Shown: one piece after another, positions 54,457 to 63,856 of the stretch
Layout of the letters: each line of letters begins with the position of its first letter
How positions within the stretch are numbered: position 1 is the stretch's first letter
Origin: an uncultured Hyphomonadaceae bacterium
GTDB lineage: Bacteria > Pseudomonadota > Alphaproteobacteria > Caulobacterales > Hyphomonadaceae
Direction: 5' to 3'
DNA length: 64,000 bases
Assembly (NCBI GenBank): GCA_913057945.1
Contig: CAJXOF010000016.1
Coordinates: 24,292-88,291 of the forward strand
Position numbers and translations under genes: made by a program
Notes under the pieces: model-generated
The model's input: the letters and a program-made list of their open reading frames with translations, nothing else
What the model was told of the DNA's origin: nothing
Database searches by the model: none

Positions 54457-56367
54457 CTATCCGCCGTTCAGCAGGCCTTTTTCGCGCATGAAGTCGAGGA
54501 TGACTTCGGCGGCCTCTTCCGGCGAATTGTTCACCGTGTCGATGCGGAGTTCGGCTGCCTGGGGCGGCTCATAAGGGCTGTCGATGCCGGTGAAGTTCTT
54601 GATCTCTCCGGCGCGAGCCTTCTTGTAAAGCCCCTTCACATCGCGGTCCTCGGCCACGCTCAGCGGGGTATCGACATAGACTTCGATGAATTCGCCATCC
54701 GCCATCAGATTCCGCGCCATCTGGCGTTCGGACCGGAACGGCGAGATGAAGGAGACCAGCGTGATCAGTCCGGCATCGGACATCAGGCGTGCGACATTGG
54801 CGACACGGCGGATATTCTCTACACGGTCGGCATCGGTGAAGCCGAGATCGCGGTTCAGCCCGTGGCGCACATTGTCCCCGTCCAGCGTGAAGGTGTGCTT
54901 GCCTTGCGCGAACAGCAATTTCTGCAGGGCGTTGGCGATGGTCGACTTGCCCGACCCGGAGAGGCCAGTGAACCAGAGCACGGCCGGCTTCTGGCCCTTC
55001 TGTTCGGCCAGTGCCGACCGGTCGATATCCATCGCCTGCCAGTGAATATTCGAGGCACGGCGCAATGCGAAGTCAACGAGTCCGAGCCCGACCGTGTCGT
55101 TTGTCATCCGGTCGATCAGGATGAAGCCACCCATCTCGCGATTGACATCGTACGGATCATAGGGAACCGGCTGGTCCAGAGAGAGGGTCGTGACGCCAAT
55201 CTGGTTGAGTTCCAGCGTCTTCGCAGGAACATCGTTCAACGTGTTGACATCAATGCCATATTTCGGGGCGTTGACCGTGGCCGTGACGGTTTTGGCGCCC
55301 ATCTTCAGCAGGTAGCGCCGACCCGGCAGCAGGGGTGTCTCACTCATCCAGAGGATGCGGGCCTGGAACTGGTCGGAGACTTCAGATGGATCATCCGCCG
55401 ACACAAGAACGTCGCCGCGTGAGCAGTCGATTTCGTCATCCAGCGTGATCGTGACCGACTGGCCGGCAACGGCCTGGTCGAGATCGCCGGTCGCCGTAAC
55501 GATCCGCTGGACCGTGGATTGCTTGCCCGAGGGCATGGATTTCACGCGGTCGCCCGGCTGCAGGCTGCCTGCCGCGATCTGGCCGGAGAAGCCGCGGAAA
55601 TCGAGATTGGGCCGGTTGACCCATTGGACGGGCATGCGGAAAGGCGTGTTGAGGCGGCGGTCGCCGACTGGCACGGTTTCCAGATAGTCCATCAGGCTCG
55701 GGCCATCATACCAGTCGGTCTCATTGGATTTGCTGGTAATGTTGACGCCTTCGAGCGCGGACATCGGGATCGGCTGGATTTCGAGATCCGTCGCAAGTTC
55801 GTCGGCAAAGGCATAGAAATCATCGACAATATCGTCATAAGCCTGCTGGCTGTAGCCGACGAGGTCCATCTTGTTGATGGCGAGGACGACCTTGCGGATG
55901 CCCAGCAGAGTCGTGATGAAGCTGTGGCGGCGCGTCTGGGTGAGGATGCCCTTGCGCGCATCCACCATCAGGATGGCTACGTCGGCCGTCGAGGCGCCCG
56001 TGGCCATGTTGCGCGTATACTGTTCATGGCCGGGGGTGTCGGCGACGATGAATTTGCGCTTGTCGGTCGCGAAGAAGCGATAGGCGACATCAATCGTGAT
56101 ACCTTGTTCGCGCTCAGCGGTGAGGCCGTCAACGAGGAGGGCGAAGTCGATGTTCTCGCCCTGTGTGCCGACTTTCTTGGAATCGCTTTCGAGGGACGCC
56201 AGCTGGTCCTCGAAGATCATCTTCGCATCATACAGCAGGCGGCCGATCAGGGTCGACTTGCCATCATCCACGGATCCGCAGGTGATGAAGCGGAGCAGGG
56301 ATTTGTGTTCGTGCTTTTCCAGATAGGCGGCGATATCTGATTCAATCAGGTCGTCATTGAGGCGCAT
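54457..56367 (-). CDS. cysNC: Sulfate adenylyltransferase GTPase subunit fused to APS kinase
   Basis: 636 residues, bifunctional. Residues ~1-430 form the CysN GTPase: [15 protein letters not shown] (G1), DTPGHEQY (G3), NKMD (G4), then the OB-like beta-barrels. Residues ~440-636 form the APS kinase Cys[18 protein letters not shown] (Walker A), [15 protein letters not shown], and [13 protein letters not shown] with the mobile lid. With CysD it makes ATP-sulfurylase and then PAPS. Fusion order is the usual NodQ-like one. Start overlaps cysD stop by one base (TGATG). Confidence 0.95.
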   Translation of the reverse strand: MRLNDDLIESDIAAYLEKHEHKSLLRFITCGSVDDGKSTLIGRLLYDAKMIFEDQLASLESDSKKVGTQGENIDFALLVDGLTAEREQGITIDVAYRFFATDKRKFIVADTPGHEQYTRNMATGASTADVAILMVDARKGILTQTRRHSFITTLLGIRKVVLAINKMDLVGYSQQAYDDIVDDFYAFADELATDLEIQPIPMSALEGVNITSKSNETDWYDGPSLMDYLETVPVGDRRLNTPFRMPVQWVNRPNLDFRGFSGQIAAGSLQPGDRVKSMPSGKQSTVQRIVTATGDLDQAVAGQSVTITLDDEIDCSRGDVLVSADDPSEVSDQFQARILWMSETPLLPGRRYLLKMGAKTVTATVNAPKYGIDVNTLNDVPAKTLELNQIGVTTLSLDQPVPYDPYDVNREMGGFILIDRMTNDTVGLGLVDFALRRASNIHWQAMDIDRSALAEQKGQKPAVLWFTGLSGSGKSTIANALQKLLFAQGKHTFTLDGDNVRHGLNRDLGFTDADRVENIRRVANVARLMSDAGLITLVSFISPFRSERQMARNLMADGEFIEVYVDTPLSVAEDRDVKGLYKKARAGEIKNFTGIDSPYEPPQAAELRIDTVNNSPEEAAEVILDFMREKGLLNGG

Positions 56368-57269
56368 CAGAAATAGCCTTCCTGTTTTTTCTTTTCCATG
56401 GATCCGGACTGGTCGGCGTCGATCACGCGGCCCTGGCGTTCGGATGTGGTGGTCAGGAGCATTTCCTGGATGATGTCTTCGAGCGTGGCGGCCGTGCTTT
56501 CAACGGCGCCGGTCAGAGGGTAGCAACCGAGTGTGCGGAAGCGGACGGACTTGGTCACGGCGGTCTTTGCCAACTCTTCCGGCATACGGTCGTCATCAAC
56601 CATGATGTCCACACCGTTCCAGTTCACGACCGGGCGCGGTGCCGCAAAATAGAGCGGGACGATCTCGATATTCTCGCGGCGGATATACTGCCAGATATCG
56701 AGTTCAGTCCAATTGGACAGCGGGAAGACACGGACGCTTTCGCCCTGGTTGATGCGGGTGTTGTAGACGTTCCAGGGCTCAGGGCGCTGGCGTTTCGGGT
56801 CCCAGCGATGCTCAGCTGACCGGAACGAAAAGATGCGCTCCTTGGCGCGGGATTTTTCCTCGTCGCGCCGGGCGCCGCCGAAGGCCGCATCGAACTTGTA
56901 CTTGTTGAGGGCCTGCTTGAGTCCCTGTGTTTTCATGACATCGGTATGGACGGCGGAGCCGTGGCTGAACGGACCTACGCCGTCGCGCACGCCTTCCTCA
57001 TTCACATGAACCAGAAGGTCGAACCCCAGCTCCTTCGCCTTGCGGTCCCGAAATTCAATCATTTCCCGGAATTTCCAGGTCGTGTCGACATGCATCAGCG
57101 GGAAGGGGGGGCGGGATGGATAGAAGGCTTTCATCGCCAGATGCAGCATCACCGCAGAATCCTTGCCCACGGAATAGAGCATGACCGGGTTTTCGCACTC
57201 GGCGGCCACTTCGCGGATGATGTGCAGGCTTTCGGCTTCGAGTCTGTCAAGGTGGGTGAGAGTCTTCAA
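56367..57269 (-). CDS. cysD: Sulfate adenylyltransferase subunit 2
   Basis: PP-loop ATP-sulfurylase catalytic subunit, 300 residues. [46 protein letters not shown] contains the SxGKDS loop, and [47 protein letters not shown] the substrate residues. The initiator is a TTG at 57269, with AAGGA 11 bases upstream. ATGs at 57292 and 57295 lie in another frame and encode only nine residues, ending in TGA across the TTG. The promoter lies in the 249-base gap to glmS. Confidence 0.95.
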   Translation of the reverse strand: MKTLTHLDRLEAESLHIIREVAAECENPVMLYSVGKDSAVMLHLAMKAFYPSRPPFPLMHVDTTWKFREMIEFRDRKAKELGFDLLVHVNEEGVRDGVGPFSHGSAVHTDVMKTQGLKQALNKYKFDAAFGGARRDEEKSRAKERIFSFRSAEHRWDPKRQRPEPWNVYNTRINQGESVRVFPLSNWTELDIWQYIRRENIEIVPLYFAAPRPVVNWNGVDIMVDDDRMPEELAKTAVTKSVRFRTLGCYPLTGAVESTAATLEDIIQEMLLTTTSERQGRVIDADQSGSMEKKKQEGYF

Positions 57270-57410
57270 AACGCGTACAGTCCTTCAGGCATCATCGGTA
57301 TCGGTAAGTTGTTGTCACCCCAAATATAGCGGGCCAGCGTGTGCGATAGACCCGAATGTGTGTCACATCCATAATTTGATCGTTCAGCAAAGCTAAAGCA
57401 TGCAATTTGC

Positions 57411-57424
57411 CCGCCATATGGCGG
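57411..57424. promoter_or_regulatory. 14-bp palindrome between cysD and glmS
   Basis: CCGCCATATGGCGG is its own reverse complement and lies about midway between the divergent cysD (57269) and glmS (57519) starts. It may be a repressor or activator site for either. No other large palindrome was seen in this 249-base region. Confidence 0.35.
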
Positions 57425-57518
57425 TCTCGCCCCGCGATTGTCGCATTCCTACACAAAGTGTCATTATCTTGGCGGATTCCGGCAGTCTAAATACGCTTTA
57501 CCCGAATGGAGGTAGAGT

Positions 57519-59345
57519 ATGTGCGGAATTGTTGCGATCACAGGAACAGATACGGTGGCCGGTCGCCTCGTTGATGGCCTGAAGCGGTTGGAATACCGTG
57601 GCTATGACAGTGCTGGCATTGCCGTCATGGCCGGGGAAACCATTGAGCGGCGCCGGGCCAGCGGCAAGATTGTCAATCTCGAAGCCCTCATGGCGGACAT
57701 GCCGGTGGATGGGCCGACCGGGATTGCCCACACACGTTGGGCGACGCATGGCAAGCCGAACGAGATCAATGCCCATCCGCACATGTCAGGCAAGGTTGCG
57801 ATCGTGCACAACGGCATTATCGAGAATTTCCGCGAACTGCGCGAAGACATGCAGGCGCAGGGCCGCACATTTGAGTCCGAAACGGACAGTGAAGTCATCG
57901 CCCAGATGATCGACCAGAACATGGCGGATGGCATGGACGCTGTCGACGCGTTCGAAGCGGCGCTGAAGAAGCTGTCCGGCGCATTTGCCATTGCCGCTAT
58001 CTTTTCCGACAGGACGGACCTGCTGATCGGCGCCCGCAAGGGCAGCCCGCTGGTGCTCGGCTATGGCGAGGGCGAGATGTTTCTCGGCTCTGATGCCATT
58101 GCGCTGGCCCCGCTCACGCGGGACGTGACCTATCTGGAAGAGGGCGACTGGGTCGTCCTGACGCCGGATAGCTACGATATCCGTAATGCCAATGGCGACC
58201 GGGTGAACCGCCCGCGTGTGAAATCGGCCGTGAATGAAGGCCTGATCGAACGCGGCGAGTATGACCATTTCATGCTGAAGGAAATCCACGAGCAGCCGGA
58301 ATCGCTCGCCCGCTCCATCCTGCCCTATATCGACCAGGCCACGCAGACGCTGGATCTGGGCGAAGTGGCCGACGAAATGTTTGCCCGGGCTGACCGCGCC
58401 GTCGCGATCGCGTGCGGCACGGCGTACTATGCTGCCCACACTGCCAAGTACTGGTTCGAACAGAAAGCGAAGCTGGCACTGGAAACCGATATTGCTTCGG
58501 AATTCCGGTATCGCGAGCCAGTTCTGCCGCAGACTGGCCCGGCGATGTTTGTCAGCCAGTCCGGCGAGACGGCCGACACGCTGGCCGCCCTGCGCTATTG
58601 TCGCCAGAACGGCACGCCCGCTGTGGCGGTGGTCAACGTGCCGGAAAGCTCCATCGCGCGGGAGGCGGCCGCCATTGTGCCGACCCATGCCGGCCCGGAA
58701 ATTGGCGTCGCTTCGACCAAGGCCTTCACCGCGCAACTCTCGGTTCTGGCCGTTCTGGCCGTGAACGCCGCGAAGGCCCGCGGGCATTTGCTGCCAGGCG
58801 ATGAGGTCGCTGCGGTCAAGAGCCTGCTGGCTCTGCCGCGCAAGGTGACCGAAGCGCTGGAAGCCCAGGACGGGATCCGCGAAATCGCGCAGACATTGGC
58901 ATCGTGCCGCGACGTGCTGTTCCTCGGGCGTGGACGATACTATCCGCTGGCGCTGGAAGGCGCCCTGAAGCTGAAGGAAGTGTCCTACATCCACGCCGAA
59001 GGTTATGCGGCCGGCGAATTGAAGCATGGCCCGATCGCGCTGATCGAGAAGGGATTGCCCGTTGTCGTCGTGGCACCCAAGGACGAGTTGTTCGAAAAGA
59101 CGATTTCGAACGTCGAGGAAATTCGGGCCCGCGGCGCACGTATCATCCTGATCTCGGACGATGCCGGCATCAAGGCCGCCGGCAACCGCGCCGATCATGT
59201 CATTCGCCTGCCTGACGGCGACGATATCAGCCTGCCTATCCTGGCGGCTGTGCCGCTGCAATTGCTGGCCTATCACGTGGCCGTGGCCAAGGGCACGGAT
59301 GTCGACCAGCCGCGCAACCTCGCCAAGTCAGTGACGGTCGAGTAG
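57519..59345 (+). CDS. glmS: Glutamine-fructose-6-phosphate aminotransferase
   Basis: Makes glucosamine-6-phosphate for peptidoglycan and LPS precursors, 608 residues. Cys2 of MCGIVAITG is the glutaminase nucleophile. The N-terminal Ntn domain ends near 240; two SIS sugar-isomerase domains follow (AIACGTAYYAAHTAKYWFE; FLGRGRYYPLALEGALKLKEVSYIHAEGYAAGELKHGPIAL). The C-terminus DVDQPRNLAKSVTVE is the standard family end. AATGGAGGTAG precedes the start. No glmS ribozyme is present, as expected in Proteobacteria. Confidence 0.97.
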   Translation: MCGIVAITGTDTVAGRLVDGLKRLEYRGYDSAGIAVMAGETIERRRASGKIVNLEALMADMPVDGPTGIAHTRWATHGKPNEINAHPHMSGKVAIVHNGIIENFRELREDMQAQGRTFESETDSEVIAQMIDQNMADGMDAVDAFEAALKKLSGAFAIAAIFSDRTDLLIGARKGSPLVLGYGEGEMFLGSDAIALAPLTRDVTYLEEGDWVVLTPDSYDIRNANGDRVNRPRVKSAVNEGLIERGEYDHFMLKEIHEQPESLARSILPYIDQATQTLDLGEVADEMFARADRAVAIACGTAYYAAHTAKYWFEQKAKLALETDIASEFRYREPVLPQTGPAMFVSQSGETADTLAALRYCRQNGTPAVAVVNVPESSIAREAAAIVPTHAGPEIGVASTKAFTAQLSVLAVLAVNAAKARGHLLPGDEVAAVKSLLALPRKVTEALEAQDGIREIAQTLASCRDVLFLGRGRYYPLALEGALKLKEVSYIHAEGYAAGELKHGPIALIEKGLPVVVVAPKDELFEKTISNVEEIRARGARIILISDDAGIKAAGNRADHVIRLPDGDDISLPILAAVPLQLLAYHVAVAKGTDVDQPRNLAKSVTVE

Positions 59346-59411
59346 CCTCAATTGCCGTTCATGCAGTTCGTGCTATAGCCCCGAATTGCCAAATCCTGTC
59401 ATACGCGGGGA

Positions 59412-59996
59412 ATGATGCCGTTTGAATTCAAGCCAGATGCATTGCTGCGTGAGGTCATCCATGTCCGCGCGCAGAGATTCGGAGACGCCCGTGGGTGGTT
59501 TGCCGAGACGTTCCGCGCAGATGTGTTCGCGGCTGCCGGGATCCCCGGCCCCTTTGTGCAGGACAATCATTCCCGGTCTGCTGACAGGGGCACGATCAGG
59601 GGGCTGCATTTTCAGGCCGGTCCGCATGCGCAAGGCAAGCTGGTACGGTGCGTGAAGGGCCGCATCCTGGATGTGGCGGTGGATATCCGGAAAGGCTCGC
59701 CCCTTTTCGGCAAGGCCATGGGCGTTGAACTGACCGCCGAAGGTGGCGAACAGCTGTTCATTCCACGCGGCTTCGCGCACGGATTCTGCACGCTCGAGGA
59801 CGATACTGAAGTCGTCTACAAGACGGACGCCTATTACGCGCCGGAGCATGATTGCGGCATTGCGCACGACGATCCTGCGATTGGCATCGATTGGCCCTTC
59901 GCACCATCTGCGCGCATCCTGTCCGGCAAGGACCAGAAACTTCCCCGTCTTGCAGAGATCGCGGAGCTGGCTGCAGCAGGCGAGGGCGAGCGATGA
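59412..59996 (+). CDS. rmlC: dTDP-4-dehydrorhamnose 3,5-epimerase
   Basis: Third step of dTDP-L-rhamnose synthesis, 194 residues. Cupin-like landmarks are QDNHSRSADRGTIRGLHFQAGPHAQGKLVRCVKGRILDVAVDIRKGSP, with catalytic His in LHFQ, and LFIPRGFAHGFCTLEDDTEVVYKTDAYY. It opens the rmlCBDA operon and overlaps rmlB by four bases. Start is 59412 or the next ATG at 59415. The product feeds rhamnose in O-antigen or other surface polysaccharide. Confidence 0.95.
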   Translation: MMPFEFKPDALLREVIHVRAQRFGDARGWFAETFRADVFAAAGIPGPFVQDNHSRSADRGTIRGLHFQAGPHAQGKLVRCVKGRILDVAVDIRKGSPLFGKAMGVELTAEGGEQLFIPRGFAHGFCTLEDDTEVVYKTDAYYAPEHDCGIAHDDPAIGIDWPFAPSARILSGKDQKLPRLAEIAELAAAGEGER

Positions 59997-61042
59997 CCTG
60001 GCTGGTCACCGGGGGTGCGGGCTTTATCGGTTCGGCGCTGTGCCATTACCTGGCCCGGGAGGCGGATCAGAAAATCGTCGTCGTGGACAAGCTGACCTAT
60101 GCAGGCAATCGCGCCTCCATCGAAAGTCTCGAAATCGAGGGTCGGCTCGACCTGATCGAGGCCGACATCATGGACGCGCCGCGAATGGCCCACATTGTGA
60201 AAGAGACCGCACCAGAGGCAATTTTCCATCTCGCAGCCGAAACCCATGTCGACCGGTCGATTGATGGCCCGGCCGCGTTTGTTGCGACCAATGTCGCGGG
60301 CACCTGCGCCATGCTGGAAGCGGCGAGGGCTTTTCATGACGAACTGGAAGGGCCGCAAAAGGCCGCGTTCCGGTTCATCCATGTTTCGACGGATGAAGTG
60401 TTCGGCTCGCTCGGGGATGAGGGGGCGTTCCGTGAAACCACGCCTTATGCGCCGTCCTCACCTTATTCAGCCAGCAAGGCAGGCGCGGACCACCTTGCCC
60501 GCGCCTGGCACCATACCTATGGCTTGCCGGTAATTGTCTCCAATTGCTCCAACAATTACGGGCCTAGGCAGTTCCCGGAAAAGCTCATTCCCCTGATGAT
60601 CCTCAAATGCCTCGCCGGAGAGACGCTGCCTGTCTATGGCAATGGCGCCAATGTGCGAGACTGGCTGCATACGGAAGACCATGCCCGCGCGCTGCTGCAA
60701 ATGGCGAAGCACGGCGTGCCGGGAGAAACCTATTGCGTGGGCGGCGGCGCGGAACGTACCAACATCCAGATTGTCGAGACGATTTGTGCCCTGATGGACG
60801 CGCGTCGTCCGGACAGCGCCCCGCACAAGCGCCTGATCGAATTTGTCAAAGACCGGCCCGGTCACGATTATCGCTACGCCATTGATTCTGGAAAGATCGC
60901 AGGCGAGCTTGGATGGACCCCGGCCCGCGATTTCGAGACGGGCCTTGCCGAAACCGTGGATTGGTACATTGCCCATCCGGACTGGTGGAGGCCGCTACAG
61001 GATCGCGTATATGCGGGTGAGCGTCTGGGGACGCAGGCATGA
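59993..61042 (+). CDS. rmlB: dTDP-glucose 4,6-dehydratase
   Basis: Second step of dTDP-L-rhamnose synthesis, 349 residues. Extended SDR with TGGAGFIGSALCHYL (NAD motif), HLAAETHVDRSIDGP, STDEVFGSL with catalytic Thr/Asp/Glu and YSASKAGADHLARAW (Tyr-Lys). Starts at the ATGA overlap with rmlC; an earlier in-frame ATG at 59852 would overlap most of the end of rmlC. Confidence 0.96.
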   Translation: MTWLVTGGAGFIGSALCHYLAREADQKIVVVDKLTYAGNRASIESLEIEGRLDLIEADIMDAPRMAHIVKETAPEAIFHLAAETHVDRSIDGPAAFVATNVAGTCAMLEAARAFHDELEGPQKAAFRFIHVSTDEVFGSLGDEGAFRETTPYAPSSPYSASKAGADHLARAWHHTYGLPVIVSNCSNNYGPRQFPEKLIPLMILKCLAGETLPVYGNGANVRDWLHTEDHARALLQMAKHGVPGETYCVGGGAERTNIQIVETICALMDARRPDSAPHKRLIEFVKDRPGHDYRYAIDSGKIAGELGWTPARDFETGLAETVDWYIAHPDWWRPLQDRVYAGERLGTQA

Positions 61043-61923
61043 GCGAAATCCTCGTGATCGGGAAATCCGGGCAGATGGCTCAGGCTCTGGCACATGCCGG
61101 AGCAGCAGGTCTCCATTGCGCCGGGCGCGAGGAAGCGGACCTCCTGAATGCAAATGCGATGGCCGCAGCGCTCGACGTTCACACGCCCCGTATCGTGATC
61201 AATACCGGCGCCTATACAGCCGTGGACAAGGCCGAGTTCGAACCGGCTTTGTGCCGGGCGCTGAATGTCGATGCGCCGATAGCGCTGGCGAAGCTGTGCC
61301 ATGAACGCGGGATCCCGCTGGTTCATCTGTCGACCGATTGCGTGTTTGATGGCGAAAAGTCCACGCCCTACCTGGCGCAGGATGCGACGTGTCCCGTCGG
61401 CGTATATGGCCAGAGCAAGCTGGATGGAGAGTTAGCCGTCCGGTCGGCTGCGCCAAGCTCGCTTGTCGTGCGGGTGTCATGGATATTCTCGCATTTCGGC
61501 AGCAATTTCGTGACCACGATGCTGAGGCTCGCGACGACGCGAGATGAGGTCTCGGTGGTGGACGACCAATATGGCTGTCCTACCCATGCGCCGGCATTGG
61601 CAGAAGCGCTGCTTCAGATCGCCGATAAGGCGGCCCGGCCGGGCTTTGAGGATTGGGGAACCTATCACCTGGCGGGATCCGGGGAGGCTGACCGCGCGAG
61701 CATGGCGCGTCGGATCTTCGAAGCCAGTGCACGGCATGGTGGACCCGTGGCGAAGGTCAAGGGCATCCCGACCAGTGACTATCCGACGCCGGCCCGCCGT
61801 CCGCTGAACGCCCGGCTCGACATGTCGGACACGACGCGTGTATTTGGAACAGCACTGCCCGTCTGGACGGACGGGCTCGAAGATACTGTCCGCGTTTTGG
61901 TCAGGGAGTTGAGATCATCATGA
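61039..61923 (+). CDS. rmlD: dTDP-4-dehydrorhamnose reductase
   Basis: Last step of dTDP-L-rhamnose synthesis, 294 residues. GKSGQMAQALAHAG is the NAD(P) motif, PRIVINTGAYTAVDKAE is the RmlD-typical segment, and VGVYGQSKLDGE holds Tyr and Lys (YxxxK). It overlaps rmlB by four bases (ATGA) and rmlA by four. Slightly divergent at the N-terminus from RmlD of enterics. Confidence 0.94.
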   Translation: MSEILVIGKSGQMAQALAHAGAAGLHCAGREEADLLNANAMAAALDVHTPRIVINTGAYTAVDKAEFEPALCRALNVDAPIALAKLCHERGIPLVHLSTDCVFDGEKSTPYLAQDATCPVGVYGQSKLDGELAVRSAAPSSLVVRVSWIFSHFGSNFVTTMLRLATTRDEVSVVDDQYGCPTHAPALAEALLQIADKAARPGFEDWGTYHLAGSGEADRASMARRIFEASARHGGPVAKVKGIPTSDYPTPARRPLNARLDMSDTTRVFGTALPVWTDGLEDTVRVLVRELRSS

Positions 61924-62789
61924 AGGGTATCATTCTGGCAGGGGGGGCCGGCAGCCGCCTGCACCCTGTGACGCGCGGCGTTTCCAAGCATTTGCTGACG
62001 ATCTATGACAAGCCACTGATCTACTACCCCATCGCGACGCTGATGCTGGCCGGTATTTCCGAGATTCTGCTCATTTGCACGCCGGAGCACAGCCAGTCCT
62101 ACAAGAGCCTCCTGGGAGATGGCGGGCAGTGGGGGATATCCATTTCCTATGCCGTTCAGGCGGACCCGAATGGGCTCGCGGAAGCTTTCCTCATCGGGCA
62201 GGATTTCATTGACGGCCAACCTTGTGCCCTGGCCCTGGGGGACAATATTTTCTATGGCGCCGGCCTGTCCGGACAGCTGCAGGAACTCGCGAGACTGGAC
62301 CATGGTGCTGCGGTCCTGGCCTATCAGGTGAGCGATCCCCAGCGGTTCGGGATTGTTGAACTGGACGCGGACGGCAAGCCGCTCTCGCTGGAAGAGAAGC
62401 CCGAAAAGCCACGTAGCAACTGGGCCATTCCGGGCCTCTATTTTTACGGCTCTGATGTGGTTCAGGTCGCTGAACAGGTTACTCCCTCCGCGCGGGGCGA
62501 GCTTGAGATCACCTGCGTGAACGAGACCTATTTCAAGCGGGGTGATCTCAGGGTGAGCCGCTTGCAGCGCGGCACCACCTGGCTCGATGCGGGGACATTC
62601 GACAGCATGCTGGAAGCGTCGCATTTCGTTCAGACGGTCGAGAAGCGACAGGGATTGAAAGTGGCTTGCCTGGAGGAAGTCGCCTGGCGCCGCGGCCTGA
62701 TTACCGACGCGGAGATGCGTGAGCGGGCGCACGAGTTCAAGAACGAGTATCGCGACTATCTCCTGACCTTGCTGGACACGCGCTCCTGA
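61920..62789 (+). CDS. rmlA: Glucose-1-phosphate thymidylyltransferase
   Basis: First step of dTDP-L-rhamnose synthesis, 289 residues. LAGGAGSRLHPVTRGVSKHLLTIYDKPLIYYPIATLMLAGI is the nucleotide-binding signature. LGDNIFYG and VVEKPEKPRSNWAIPGLYFYG follow, and the allosteric dTDP-rhamnose site lies near the C-terminus. Fourth gene of the operon. All four enzymes of the pathway are therefore present and complete. Confidence 0.96.
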   Translation: MKGIILAGGAGSRLHPVTRGVSKHLLTIYDKPLIYYPIATLMLAGISEILLICTPEHSQSYKSLLGDGGQWGISISYAVQADPNGLAEAFLIGQDFIDGQPCALALGDNIFYGAGLSGQLQELARLDHGAAVLAYQVSDPQRFGIVELDADGKPLSLEEKPEKPRSNWAIPGLYFYGSDVVQVAEQVTPSARGELEITCVNETYFKRGDLRVSRLQRGTTWLDAGTFDSMLEASHFVQTVEKRQGLKVACLEEVAWRRGLITDAEMRERAHEFKNEYRDYLLTLLDTRS

Positions 62790-62826
62790 ACCAGCCTATC
62801 TCCAAAGGGTAGCGGAAGGTTCGCAA

Positions 62827-63753
62827 ATGGCCAGTTATGACCTGAAAGACATTGAAGCCCGGATCGAGGCCAATCTGGCCGAGAAGGGCCCCCGGCTCGG
62901 CAAGGAGTTGGCACAGGATCTGTACGATGTACCAAATCTGGCATTGTGGCAGGCCTGTTACCAGAGCCGTAAGCTGCATGTGTCCCATTTCGCCAGTTAT
63001 TACCTGCGCTTCGACATCACGCGCGACGACCAGGTCCGGCTTAGCCCCTCCATCTTACGGGATTTCCTGTCATTCACGCTGTTCGGCCTGCCGGGCCAGC
63101 GGGACAAGATGATTGAACGGCAGGGCACCTTGTCGAACATGCATCGGGAAATCAGCCGCGAGAAACTGTCGGTGGCCCAAGCCGTGATGAAGCAGGTTTT
63201 CGTGACGCTGGGCCGCGATATCCGTAGCCAGCTCTGCGCCTTCATTGCAGGCGATTTGGCCTATTATCTCGCCCATAATGAGCCGCGCGAGCACGTCGCC
63301 AGCGGCGAGATGGTTAAGGGGTCAGATATTGATATCATCATCATTCTCAGTGAATCCCTGCCGGACGATGTGCAGGCCCGGATCGACACGGAAATGACTG
63401 CGCTGAAGAATTTCTACCTGCGCCATCCGGAGTACCGGCACGAGATCGATTTCATCTGCAAGCGCAAATCGGTGATGGAGCGCCAGTTCCAGTATTCCGA
63501 TATTCACGACAAGATCGCCAGCAAGATCGCCTATGAATCCATGTTCCTTGGCGGATCGCTGACGCTGTATATGGAAGTGCGCGATGCGATGGTCCGGACC
63601 GGCGTGGACCGGCTGATCGAGGCTGATTTCGACCACGCGCTGAAAGACCGGAAATATGCCATGCACAAGCTGCTGGAAGCGCATAATGACACGATCGATG
63701 AAGAGACGCGGTCGCTGTTCTATTTCTCCCAGGAGCGGGTCGAGTTTTCCTGA
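62827..63753 (+). CDS. Nucleotidyltransferase-like hypothetical protein
   Basis: 308 residues, no named family recognised. It has a possible nucleotidyltransferase core: VKGSDIDIIIIL (Ser166-Asp167-x-Asp169) and HEIDFI (Asp208), the usual two plus one acidic triad, but the upstream GSxARGE-type loop reads GDLAYYLAHN (141-150) instead. Helical N- and C-terminal parts flank it. GGAAGG lies seven bases before the ATG. It follows rmlA by 37 bases and may be in the same transcript, so a role in sugar or protein modification is possible. Confidence 0.55.
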   Translation: MASYDLKDIEARIEANLAEKGPRLGKELAQDLYDVPNLALWQACYQSRKLHVSHFASYYLRFDITRDDQVRLSPSILRDFLSFTLFGLPGQRDKMIERQGTLSNMHREISREKLSVAQAVMKQVFVTLGRDIRSQLCAFIAGDLAYYLAHNEPREHVASGEMVKGSDIDIIIILSESLPDDVQARIDTEMTALKNFYLRHPEYRHEIDFICKRKSVMERQFQYSDIHDKIASKIAYESMFLGGSLTLYMEVRDAMVRTGVDRLIEADFDHALKDRKYAMHKLLEAHNDTIDEETRSLFYFSQERVEFS

Positions 63754-63856
63754 CCAGCTGAGGGAAATGTTTGCCCCTTCTTTATCTTTCGGGTGAAATA
63801 TTTCTTTCAGTATGCGAGGCGCGGGAAAACAACGTGCCGCTCTGTGAGGAATGTGC

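Noticed and set aside
59412..62789. A secondary-metabolite gene cluster around the rml operon
   Set aside because: The genes make only dTDP-rhamnose; no scaffold synthase, glycosyltransferase or tailoring genes are nearby. They serve envelope polysaccharide.
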